From positions 1 to 14,878 of the forward strand of contig JAICZO010000471.1 in assembly GCA_029057255.1 (NCBI GenBank): a stretch of 14,878 bases of DNA. Reading direction: 5' to 3'. The stretch's first letter is position 1, and each line of letters opens with the position of its first letter. The DNA is from Muribaculaceae bacterium. Its GTDB lineage: Bacteria; Bacteroidota; Bacteroidia; Bacteroidales; Muribaculaceae. The translations under genes were made by a program, and so were the position numbers. The notes under the pieces were generated by a model. That model made no database searches and was not told the origin of the DNA. It saw only the letters and a program-made list of their open reading frames with translations. Shown here piece by piece: positions 1-7,048 of the stretch.

Positions 1-348
1 GTGCTGCCCAAGATTGTTGCCTTCGTGCTTTTCATGCCGGTGCTTGTGGTGCTGTGTATGTGCATGGCCTTCGTGGGCGGCTGGTTTGTGGCCGCGTTCA
101 CCGACCTGATACCCGTGTCGCGCTATCTCTACGGCCTCCAGACGATGTTTATCGAGTGGTACGTGTGGTATGCGCTCATCAAGTCGATAGTGTTTGCGTT
201 CATCATCGCCTCCGTGTCGTCGTTCTTCGGCTACTACGTCAAGGGCGGCGCCCTGCAGGTGGGCAAGGCGAGCACCGACGCCGTGGTGTGCAGCAGTATC
301 TTCATCCTGCTTTTCGATGTTATCCTCACTAAACTCTTGCTGCAATGA
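1..348 (+). CDS. mlaE: MlaE-family phospholipid ABC transporter permease, C-terminal part (5' truncated by window edge)
   Basis: This is the inner-membrane permease of an MCE/Mla-type ABC transporter that moves phospholipids between the inner and outer membranes. The visible 115 residues hold three hydrophobic segments (about residues 3-32, 55-78 and 92-113). Between the last two lies a conserved-looking loop reading YYVKGGALQVGKAS, which matches the GxxVxGGAxGVGxAxT pattern near the C terminus of MlaE proteins. Full MlaE proteins are about 245-270 aa, so the N-terminal half lies upstream of the window and the GTG at position 1 is an internal valine codon, not a start. The stop overlaps the start of the ATPase gene by 4 bases (ATGA, 345-348), which suggests translational coupling. 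Identity is supported by the sequence and by the MlaF-like partner that follows. Confidence 0.85.
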   Translation: MLPKIVAFVLFMPVLVVLCMCMAFVGGWFVAAFTDLIPVSRYLYGLQTMFIEWYVWYALIKSIVFAFIIASVSSFFGYYVKGGALQVGKASTDAVVCSSIFILLFDVILTKLLLQ

Positions 349-1127
349 TCGAGGTAAGAAATCTGACAAAGTCGTTCGACGACCGCACGGTGCTGCACGG
401 CCTTAACGCAACGTTCGAGACCGGCAAGACCAATCTCATAATCGGTCAGAGCGGTTCGGGCAAGACCGTGCTCATGAAGTCGCTTGTCGGCCTTCTGACG
501 CCCGACAGCGGCGAGATACTCTTTGACGGCCGCAACCTGCTGTCGATGTCAACCGACGAAGTGAAGAACCTGCGCAAGGAGATAGGCATGCTCTTCCAGG
601 GCTCGGCTCTCTTCGACTCCGAGACCGTGCTGGACAACGTCATGTTCCCGCTTGTCATGTTCACCGACATGTCGCGCGCCGAGATGCGCGACCGTGCGAT
701 GTTCTGTATCGAGCGTGTCAACCTGACCGGAGCCGAGCGCAAGTACCCGTCGGAGATTTCGGGCGGCATGCAGAAGCGCGTGGCCATCGCGCGCGCCATC
801 GCCCTCAACCCCAGGTACCTTTTCTGTGACGAGCCCAACTCGGGTCTTGACCCCAAGACATCGATTCTGATCGACGAGCTGCTGAGCGACATCACTCACG
901 AGTACAACATAACGACGGTGATAAACACCCACGATATGAACAGTGTGCTCGGTATCGGCGAGAATATCATATTCATCAACAAGGGCTACCGCGAGTGGGT
1001 GGGCGACATGAGCCAGATCTACAACTCGTCGAACCAGGCCCTCAATGACTTTGTCTTCGCTACACGCCTCTTCAGTGAAGTGCGCGAGTATGTGGCGGAG
1101 CACGGCACCATAGACACGCGGAAATGA
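345..1127 (+). CDS. mlaF: MlaF-family ABC transporter ATP-binding protein
   Basis: This 260-aa cytoplasmic ATPase should power the MlaE permease encoded just upstream, driving phospholipid trafficking for outer-membrane lipid asymmetry. All nucleotide-binding motifs are intact: Walker A GQSGSGKT (34-41), Q-loop Gln85, signature SGGMQ (139-143), Walker B YLFCDE (158-163), D-loop SGLD (166-169) and switch histidine His196. The SGGMQKR signature and DEPNSGLDP block are typical of MlaF/Ttg2A rather than of sugar or peptide importers. The length fits the family. The start overlaps the permease stop by 4 bases and the stop overlaps the holB start by 4 bases. No MlaD (MCE), MlaB or MlaC gene follows, so the substrate-binding partner must be upstream of the window or elsewhere in the genome. 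Confidence 0.92.
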   Translation: MIEVRNLTKSFDDRTVLHGLNATFETGKTNLIIGQSGSGKTVLMKSLVGLLTPDSGEILFDGRNLLSMSTDEVKNLRKEIGMLFQGSALFDSETVLDNVMFPLVMFTDMSRAEMRDRAMFCIERVNLTGAERKYPSEISGGMQKRVAIARAIALNPRYLFCDEPNSGLDPKTSILIDELLSDITHEYNITTVINTHDMNSVLGIGENIIFINKGYREWVGDMSQIYNSSNQALNDFVFATRLFSEVREYVAEHGTIDTRK

Positions 1128-2251
1128 AATTTGCCGACATCCCGGGGCACGAAGATGTGAAGGCGCATCTGCGGAGCATGGCCGACAGCGGGCGTGTGCC
1201 GCACGCTCTGCTCCTCGAGGGGCCGGCGGGTGCCGGCAAGTTTGCCCTCGCGCGTGCTTTCGCCCGATACATACACTGCACCGGACGCCGCCCCGGCGAC
1301 ACCGACAGCTGCGGCTGCTGTGCGTCGTGCCGCCAGCATGACGCCTTCAACCACATCGACACGGTGTACTGCTTCCCCGTCGTGAAGAAAGGCGGCAAGC
1401 CCGCCCTGAGCGATGACTATATAGGAGAGTTCCGCGACTTCATGGCCGCCAGCCCGTTCATGGACTTCGACCGCTGGCTGCGCGCCCTCGACAATATCAA
1501 CGCCCAGCCTCAGATCTATGTGGAGGAGGGCAACCATCTGCTGCACCGCCTCACATACATGGCGAGGCAGTCGTCGCACAAGGTCGTGCTCCTGTGGCTG
1601 CCCGAGCGACTGAAGGAGGAGACGGCCAACAAGCTGCTCAAGCTTGTCGAGGAGCCTTACGGCGACACTGTCTTCGTGATGGTGAGCGATGCTCAGCGCC
1701 GCATCCTCGGCACTATCTACTCGCGCACGCAGCGTGTGGGCGTCAAGGCCTACAGCGACGGCGAGATTGTCAGCATTCTTGCCGGAAAGGGCGTCAGCGC
1801 CGATGCCGCCGCGGGCATAGCCGCCATTGCCGAGGGTAATGTCAACAAGGCGCTGCAGCTCGCCGAAGTGTCGGAGGAGCGCATGCGTTGTCTCGACCTT
1901 TTCATACAGCTCATGCGCAAGGCCTACGCCCGCAAGGTGGGCGAGCTGCGGCAGTGGAGCGCCGATGCGGCGTCGCTCGGCCGCGAGCCTCTGATGCAGT
2001 TCATCGACTACAGCACCCGCCTTATCCGCGAGAGCCTGATGATGCACCTTCGCGACAGCAGCCTGCTGACTCTTGACCGCGACGAGTGTGCCTTTGTGTC
2101 GAAGTTTTTCCCGTTCATCAACGAGAAGAACGTCATCGACATGACCGACCTCTTCGACAAGGCGCGCCGCGACATCGCCGCCAACGGCAACGCACGCATC
2201 ATCCTCTTCGACCTTGCCGTCAGAATCATCATTCTTATACGACGCAAATGA
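1124..2251 (+). CDS. holB: DNA polymerase III subunit delta' (clamp loader)
   Basis: This 375-aa AAA+ family subunit of the replicative clamp loader helps place the sliding clamp on primed DNA. The N-terminal region shows GHEDVKAHL and the P-loop-like GPAGAGKF (33-40); the usual Ser/Thr after Lys is Phe40, so ATP binding may be lost, as in E. coli delta'. A zinc-module cysteine set follows (C52, C63, C66, C69; C65 is also present). The LLKLVEEP block (171-178) and the SRT sequence (200-202, in place of the usual SRC) are clamp-loader landmarks. The ATG lies in a 4-base overlap with mlaF, and the stop overlaps the nuclease gene by 4 bases. The zinc module separates it from generic AAA+ ATPases. 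Placement in an envelope-transport operon is unexpected in function but looks genuine from the overlaps. Confidence 0.9.
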   Translation: MKFADIPGHEDVKAHLRSMADSGRVPHALLLEGPAGAGKFALARAFARYIHCTGRRPGDTDSCGCCASCRQHDAFNHIDTVYCFPVVKKGGKPALSDDYIGEFRDFMAASPFMDFDRWLRALDNINAQPQIYVEEGNHLLHRLTYMARQSSHKVVLLWLPERLKEETANKLLKLVEEPYGDTVFVMVSDAQRRILGTIYSRTQRVGVKAYSDGEIVSILAGKGVSADAAAGIAAIAEGNVNKALQLAEVSEERMRCLDLFIQLMRKAYARKVGELRQWSADAASLGREPLMQFIDYSTRLIRESLMMHLRDSSLLTLDRDECAFVSKFFPFINEKNVIDMTDLFDKARRDIAANGNARIILFDLAVRIIILIRRK

Positions 2252-5226
2252 CCCGAGACTGTTTCCTTGACTCTGTGGCGGCGTTCTATGCTGCCGCGGG
2301 CGGGACCGATGCCGGCAATGTGGTGTATGTCCTGCCCAACAAGCGCAGCGCCATGTTCCTCAAGATGTACGTGCGCGCGCACGTCAAAGGCGTGGCCATG
2401 ATGCCGCGTATCATGACGATACACACCTTCGTCGACATGCACGCCGACTTCCCGGCCGCCGACCGCCGCGAGCAGCTTTTCATGCTCTACGACGCCTACC
2501 GCCATGTCATGACGGAGCGCGGACGCGAGGGCGGCATACGCGACTTCGACGGCTTCGTCTTCTGGGGCGACATGATGCTCGAGGATTTCGACGACATCGA
2601 CCGCTCGCTTGTCAATGCCGACGACCTCTTCCGCAACCTCCGCGATGTCAAGGAGATTCAGGCCGACTATCTCGACGATGACCAGAAGGACGTCATCCGG
2701 CGCATATGGGGCGAGAGCCGCCTCACAGCCGCCGATGCCGAGTCGTTCTGGCAGCATATACACCCCGAGGGCGAGGAGGACGGCATGGCCTCGCGCTTCA
2801 TATACCTGTGGGAGATTCTTGCCGATATATACCACACCTTCCACGACGCGCTTGCCGCACGCCGCATGTCGTCGGCCGGCGGCCAGTACCGCCAGGCGCT
2901 GAAGAATGTGCGTGCCGCGGGGCGCGACGACATACCCGCCGACACGCACTATGCCTTCGTCGGCTTCAACGACCTGTCGACGGCCGAGACGCTGATGCTC
3001 GAGCATCTGCGCAGCCTCGGCGTGGCGTCGTTCTTCTGGGACACGGCGCCGCTGTCGATAGCCGGAGAGATAGGCGGACGCCAGCTGGCAAAGCCCCTCA
3101 AGCGTCTGACTGCCCTCGTGCGCAACTTCCCCATGCCCGAGGACTATGACGTGCCCCTTCCCGACCATACACCCGAGATAACGGTCACCGCCGTACCCTC
3201 CGACATCGGCCAGGCCAAGGCCGTCGACAGTGTGCTGAGGGAGTGGATGGCCGACGGATGCCTCGACAGCGACGACCCGCTGAACACGGCGATAGTCCTT
3301 CCCGACCCGGGCCTGCTGCTGCCGGTGCTGCTGTCGGTGCCTGCCGAAGTGGGGCGCATCAACATCTCGATGGGTCTTGCATACCGCACCACGACCTTCG
3401 CCTCGCTGCTGCACTCTGTCATAAGCATGCAGATGCGTGCCCGCGACATCCGTGGCGCCACCCACTACTACTACGAAGACATCAACTCCGTGCTGTCGCA
3501 CCCGCACATACAGATTGTGGCGCCGGGGCAGGCCGACGTCATCGGCCGATACATAACATCGGAGAAGCTCTACAATATCCCGGCCGCCGAGCTTATCGCG
3601 ACAGCTCCCGAGCTCGAGCCGCTGTTCGCACCCGTGCGCGACGGCGGCGACATCGACACCGTGGCGTCGTATCTCACGACGCTCTTCGACTGGCTTGCCG
3701 AGCGGCTCGCCGAGGCCGGAGGACATGCCGGCGGCTTCGAGGCTGATGCCCTCGCGTACTTCCGCAGCGAGGTGGAGGCGCTGTCGGCGCTTGTGGCGCG
3801 CTATGGCGTGACGATGAGCGACCGCACATTCTTTGTCCTCTTCGAGCGCATCTTCAACAGCCGCGGCCTGACGGTGAACGGCACGCCCCTTGAGGGCCTG
3901 CAGATTTTGGGTGTACTCGAGACACGCGCGCTCGACTTCGACAATGTCGTCATCATGTCGATGAACGAGAGCGTCTTCCCCCGCCGCCAGTATACCCGCA
4001 CGATGATACCCAATGCCCTCCGCTCGGGCTTCGGGCTCCCCGATTTCGACAGTCTGGAGTGGACATACGCCTACTCGTTCTACCGTCTTATAGCCCGTGC
4101 CCGCAAGGTGTCGCTGTTCTATGACTCGCGCTCTGACGGCCGAGGCAACGGCGAGTTGTCGCGCTACATCTCTCAGATGCGGCATCTGATGCCGTCGCTG
4201 AATGTGACGTCGCGTACTCTCGGCTACAGCTCGCGCCCCGACAGCCGCCGCACTATCGTCATACCCAAGACCGACGATGTGATGGCGAGGCTCGACGACT
4301 TCCGCGCCGGCGGCTCGCACCGCCTGTCGGCGTCGGCGCTCAAGACCTACAAGAGCTGCCCGCTGAAGTTCTATCTGCAATATGCGTGCAGCATGCGGCC
4401 CGAGGATGAGCCGGCCGACTATTTCTCGGCCTCGGAGTTCGGCAACGTCGTGCATGCCGTGGTGCAGGCCGTCTATGCCTCCGAGCCGGGCACGCTCATC
4501 GACGAGAGCTGCTTCGGGCGTTGGCTGTCGCCCGGCTGCGACATCATCGGCCGCGAGACACGCCGCGCCGTCATCGCCGAGCGCTACCGCCGTGTGGCCG
4601 ACCCCGATACATTCGTGATGCCTGCCGAGGGCATGCTTGCCTGCCGCCTTGTGGAGATGGTTGTGCGAGCCGATCTCGAGGCGGAGTGCCGTTTCTATTG
4701 CAGCGGCGGCCGCAGTTTCACCTTCGTGGGCAATGAATGCCGCTACAGCGGTGCGTGGCATATCGCCGAGGGGCTGGATGTCAACTTCTATATGTCGATC
4801 GACCGCGTCGACCGCATCGACGGCAAGTCGCTGCGCTTCGTCGACTTCAAGACCGGCGACGAGGATCTCAGCGCGCGAGGCGTGGAGGGGCTTTTCGACA
4901 CCGGCAGCCACGCCAAGGACGGTATGCTGCAGCTGCTGACCTACTGCGAGGCTTACAGCGCTATGGTCGACAGCAGCGTGGACGTGCAGCCGGTGCTGCA
5001 TCCGATGCGCCGTCTGTCGGCAGGCGCCGATCTTATCGCTCTGTCGCTTGGCGGCAGCGAGATTGTGTCGTATGCTGCCGTGGCCGACGAATTCCGTCCG
5101 CGCCTGCATGCTCTTGTGGCGGAGATTTTCGACCCGGAGCGCCCTCTGGTGCAGTGTGCCTCTGACGACGGTTGTGCCTTCTGTCCGTTCACGACGCTGT
5201 GCGGGCGCATACCGTCGCGCTACTGA
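2248..5226 (+). CDS. PD-(D/E)XK nuclease family protein, AddB-like with Fe-S cysteine signature
   Basis: This 992-aa protein resembles AddB, the non-motor helicase-nuclease subunit that resects double-strand breaks for recombination. The N terminus (LPNKRS, 29-34) matches the superfamily-1-like fold start of AddB but has no Walker A motif. The C-terminal nuclease domain has SALKTYKSCPLKFYL around Cys704, FGNVVH (His736), IDRVD (851-855) and the catalytic DFKTG (866-870; Asp866, Lys868). Cysteines 976, 979 and 985 form C-x2-C-x5-C and, with Cys704, make the four-cysteine AddB-type iron-sulfur cluster set. I chose the ATG at 2248, which overlaps the holB stop by 4 bases; an open frame extends 54 codons further upstream inside holB but is out of keeping with the overlap pattern of the operon. 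No AddA helicase gene is present in the window, so the motor partner must be elsewhere. Confidence 0.85.
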   Translation: MTRDCFLDSVAAFYAAAGGTDAGNVVYVLPNKRSAMFLKMYVRAHVKGVAMMPRIMTIHTFVDMHADFPAADRREQLFMLYDAYRHVMTERGREGGIRDFDGFVFWGDMMLEDFDDIDRSLVNADDLFRNLRDVKEIQADYLDDDQKDVIRRIWGESRLTAADAESFWQHIHPEGEEDGMASRFIYLWEILADIYHTFHDALAARRMSSAGGQYRQALKNVRAAGRDDIPADTHYAFVGFNDLSTAETLMLEHLRSLGVASFFWDTAPLSIAGEIGGRQLAKPLKRLTALVRNFPMPEDYDVPLPDHTPEITVTAVPSDIGQAKAVDSVLREWMADGCLDSDDPLNTAIVLPDPGLLLPVLLSVPAEVGRINISMGLAYRTTTFASLLHSVISMQMRARDIRGATHYYYEDINSVLSHPHIQIVAPGQADVIGRYITSEKLYNIPAAELIATAPELEPLFAPVRDGGDIDTVASYLTTLFDWLAERLAEAGGHAGGFEADALAYFRSEVEALSALVARYGVTMSDRTFFVLFERIFNSRGLTVNGTPLEGLQILGVLETRALDFDNVVIMSMNESVFPRRQYTRTMIPNALRSGFGLPDFDSLEWTYAYSFYRLIARARKVSLFYDSRSDGRGNGELSRYISQMRHLMPSLNVTSRTLGYSSRPDSRRTIVIPKTDDVMARLDDFRAGGSHRLSASALKTYKSCPLKFYLQYACSMRPEDEPADYFSASEFGNVVHAVVQAVYASEPGTLIDESCFGRWLSPGCDIIGRETRRAVIAERYRRVADPDTFVMPAEGMLACRLVEMVVRADLEAECRFYCSGGRSFTFVGNECRYSGAWHIAEGLDVNFYMSIDRVDRIDGKSLRFVDFKTGDEDLSARGVEGLFDTGSHAKDGMLQLLTYCEAYSAMVDSSVDVQPVLHPMRRLSAGADLIALSLGGSEIVSYAAVADEFRPRLHALVAEIFDPERPLVQCASDDGCAFCPFTTLCGRIPSRY

Positions 5227-5234
5227 CTCTGACG

Positions 5235-6332
5235 ATGGCAAGTATCTATATCCATATCCCTTATTGCCACAGCAAGTGCGCTTACTGTGATTTCTACTCG
5301 GTGGCCCGTCCGGCCGAGGCGTCGGCCTACGCCGCTGCCGTCGCGCGCGAGTGGGAGATGCGTCGCCACGAGCTTGGCGGACAGACTGTCAGGACTGTCT
5401 ATTTCGGCGGCGGCACACCGTCGATTCTGCCGCCCGACGTGATAGGCCGCATGGCGTCGTCGCTGCCTCTTGCCGATGCCGTCGAGCTTACCCTCGAGGC
5501 CAATCCCGAGGATGTGACACCGGAGGCTGTCACAGCATGGCGCAGCGCCGGCTTCAACCGTGTGAGCATAGGTGTGCAGTCGCTCGTGGACACAGAGCTG
5601 CGTGCCGTCGGACGGCGACACAGCGCACGCCGCGCGCTCGATGCCATAGCCATGCTGCAGGACGGAGGCATAGGGCGCGTGAGCGCCGACCTGATTTACG
5701 GCCTGCCGGGGCAGACTGAGGAGTCGTTCGGGCAGTCGCTCGAGGGGATACTCGCTACGGGAGTCGGACATCTGTCGGCCTACTCGCTGTCGTTCGAGCC
5801 GGGCACGCGTCTGTGGCGCTGGCTTGAGCAGGGGCGTGTGTCGGAGGCTCCCGAGGAGCTGACCGAGAAGATGTACGGCATGCTCTGCCGCGCCACTGCG
5901 GCCGCGGGGATGTGCCACTATGAAATATCCAACTTTGCCGTGCCCGGGCAGGAGTCGGCGCACAATTCGTCGTACTGGGACGGCGTGACGCCTTATCTCG
6001 GGCTTGGCCCGGGGGCACACAGCCTCGGGGCTGACGGTGTGCGGCGCTGTGTGGGCGCCGATGTGCGGGCATATCTCGCTGACCCTCTGTCGGTGCTGAC
6101 GGTGGAGGAGGAGAGTGCGCGCGAGCGTGTCAACGACCGCCTTGTGGCGTCGCTGCGCACTGCCCGCGGACTCGATATGGCATCGCTGCCCGAGTGGGCG
6201 CGCGCCGAGATTGCGGCGTCGGCGCGCGGCTTTGTCTCCGCCGGGCTGTTGGAGGAGCTTGACGGCCGCCTGCGCATCCCGCCCGAGCGCTGGCTTGTGG
6301 CCGATGCCGTGATACGTGAATTATTGGTGTAG
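5235..6332 (+). CDS. hemW: Radical SAM heme chaperone HemW (formerly annotated as a coproporphyrinogen III oxidase-like protein)
   Basis: This 365-aa radical SAM protein of the HemN/HemW family is expected to bind heme and pass it to target proteins. The [4Fe-4S] motif is C11-x3-C15-x2-C18 followed by Asp-Phe, not the CxxxCxxCxC of true oxygen-independent coproporphyrinogen oxidase HemN, which favours HemW. Other family marks are YFGGGTPS (56-63), LEANPE (87-92), FNRVSIGVQS (107-116) and the later AHNSSYW and GLGPGAHS blocks. The ATG at 5235 starts MASIYIHIPYC, which aligns with typical HemW starts; an upstream in-frame ATG at 5172 would lie within the nuclease gene and add 21 atypical residues. 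The start is 8 bases after the nuclease stop, so it is probably the last gene of the mla-holB operon. Confidence 0.93.
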   Translation: MASIYIHIPYCHSKCAYCDFYSVARPAEASAYAAAVAREWEMRRHELGGQTVRTVYFGGGTPSILPPDVIGRMASSLPLADAVELTLEANPEDVTPEAVTAWRSAGFNRVSIGVQSLVDTELRAVGRRHSARRALDAIAMLQDGGIGRVSADLIYGLPGQTEESFGQSLEGILATGVGHLSAYSLSFEPGTRLWRWLEQGRVSEAPEELTEKMYGMLCRATAAAGMCHYEISNFAVPGQESAHNSSYWDGVTPYLGLGPGAHSLGADGVRRCVGADVRAYLADPLSVLTVEEESARERVNDRLVASLRTARGLDMASLPEWARAEIAASARGFVSAGLLEELDGRLRIPPERWLVADAVIRELLV

Positions 6333-6333
6333 A

Positions 6334-6367
6334 GGCAATAATGCCGCGGGCGTTGCCGTTATTATTG
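6334..6367 (+). terminator. Imperfect inverted repeat after hemW (possible terminator or leader hairpin)
   Basis: The gap between hemW and the beta-barrel gene holds CAATAAT (6336-6342) and its exact complement ATTATTG (6361-6367). A G-U pair and two further pairs extend it inward past one mismatch. An alternative inner pairing is GGCAA (6334-6338) with TTGCC (6353-6357). The two foldings exclude each other. There is no T-run afterwards, so a classical intrinsic terminator is not convincing; it could equally be a 5' leader element of the next gene. Confidence 0.3.
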
Positions 6368-6394
6368 AGTATAAACCGATAAAACGAAAACGCT

Positions 6395-7048
6395 ATGAGA
6401 CTGAAACTATTCCTGTGTGTGACTGTGTTGCTTGCGGCGCTGTGCGCCCCCGTGCGCGTATCTGCCGGCGACCGCACCGCTTTCTCGCTGCGCGTCGGCG
6501 CTGCCGCCACTATACCGACGGCATGGCACGGCGACGGCGGCTTCACTATAGATATGTATCGCCCCGGCACGTCGATGAGCCTCGGCGGCCATGTGCGCGT
6601 GGCTCTTGCCGGAGGCTGGTATGTAGAGCCTGGCGTAGTGGCGTCGTACAGCCGCTTCCGCTATGACGAGCTGTATACCGCCGAGGGAGGCTTCGAGAGT
6701 GACGGCAACCCCGCCGTGGACCGTCTGATATTCGCAGTGCCCGTCGTGGCAGGTTATACTTTCGACCTTGGCGGCTTCGGGCTGTCGGTCTTCACCGGTC
6801 CCGAGCTGTCGCTTGGCGCTGTAGGGCGTTTCAACCCGCGCAAGCCCGAGCTGTGGGAGGGTGTCAACCGCAACATTTACAGCAAGGAGATGAACCGCGT
6901 GGGCGCCTCGTGGAAAGTCGGCGCTATGGCGAGCCTGGGTATGTTCGAGATAGGACTTGAGGCCGCAATAGGGATGACCGACATGCTGCAGGGCGCGGTG
7001 TCGTGCCGCGAGAGCCGCGTGGGCGCCACTATAGGCTACTGCTTCTGA
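6395..7048 (+). CDS. Outer-membrane beta-barrel protein (porin-like family), function unknown
   Basis: This 217-aa exported protein has a clear signal peptide: basic N terminus (MRLK), hydrophobic core to about residue 18 and a likely signal peptidase I site after VSA (22-24). Cys17 is not in a lipobox because the preceding residue is Leu. The mature part alternates polar and hydrophobic residues with many Gly and aromatic positions, in the manner of 8-10 strand Bacteroidota beta-barrels, for example FSLRVGAAAT, WYVEPGVVASYSRF and FGLSVFTGPELSLG. It ends in phenylalanine (GATIGYCF), as many outer-membrane barrels do. It starts 62 bases after hemW. Its 3' end overlaps the convergent folC gene by 13 bases. 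I do not recognise a specific function. Confidence 0.75.
   Translation: MRLKLFLCVTVLLAALCAPVRVSAGDRTAFSLRVGAAATIPTAWHGDGGFTIDMYRPGTSMSLGGHVRVALAGGWYVEPGVVASYSRFRYDELYTAEGGFESDGNPAVDRLIFAVPVVAGYTFDLGGFGLSVFTGPELSLGAVGRFNPRKPELWEGVNRNIYSKEMNRVGASWKVGAMASLGMFEIGLEAAIGMTDMLQGAVSCRESRVGATIGYCF

Noticed and set aside
1019..2047. A 342-codon minus-strand open frame opposite holB
   Set aside because: It is a composition shadow of holB with no recognisable domain or promoter.
2086..2247. Possible upstream start for the nuclease gene inside holB
   Set aside because: The added residues are Arg/His-rich and derive from the holB coding frame shifted by one. The ATGA overlap at 2248-2251 is the better start and matches the other junctions.
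5172..5234. Earlier in-frame ATG for hemW
   Set aside because: It would add 21 residues before the conserved IYIHIPYC start and lie within the nuclease C terminus that encodes the Fe-S cysteines.
2008..5241. A 1077-codon open frame on the minus strand opposite the nuclease gene
   Set aside because: It exactly shadows a well-supported nuclease. Its translation is rich in His, Arg, Ala and Val without domain motifs, as expected when GC-rich codons leave few antisense stops.
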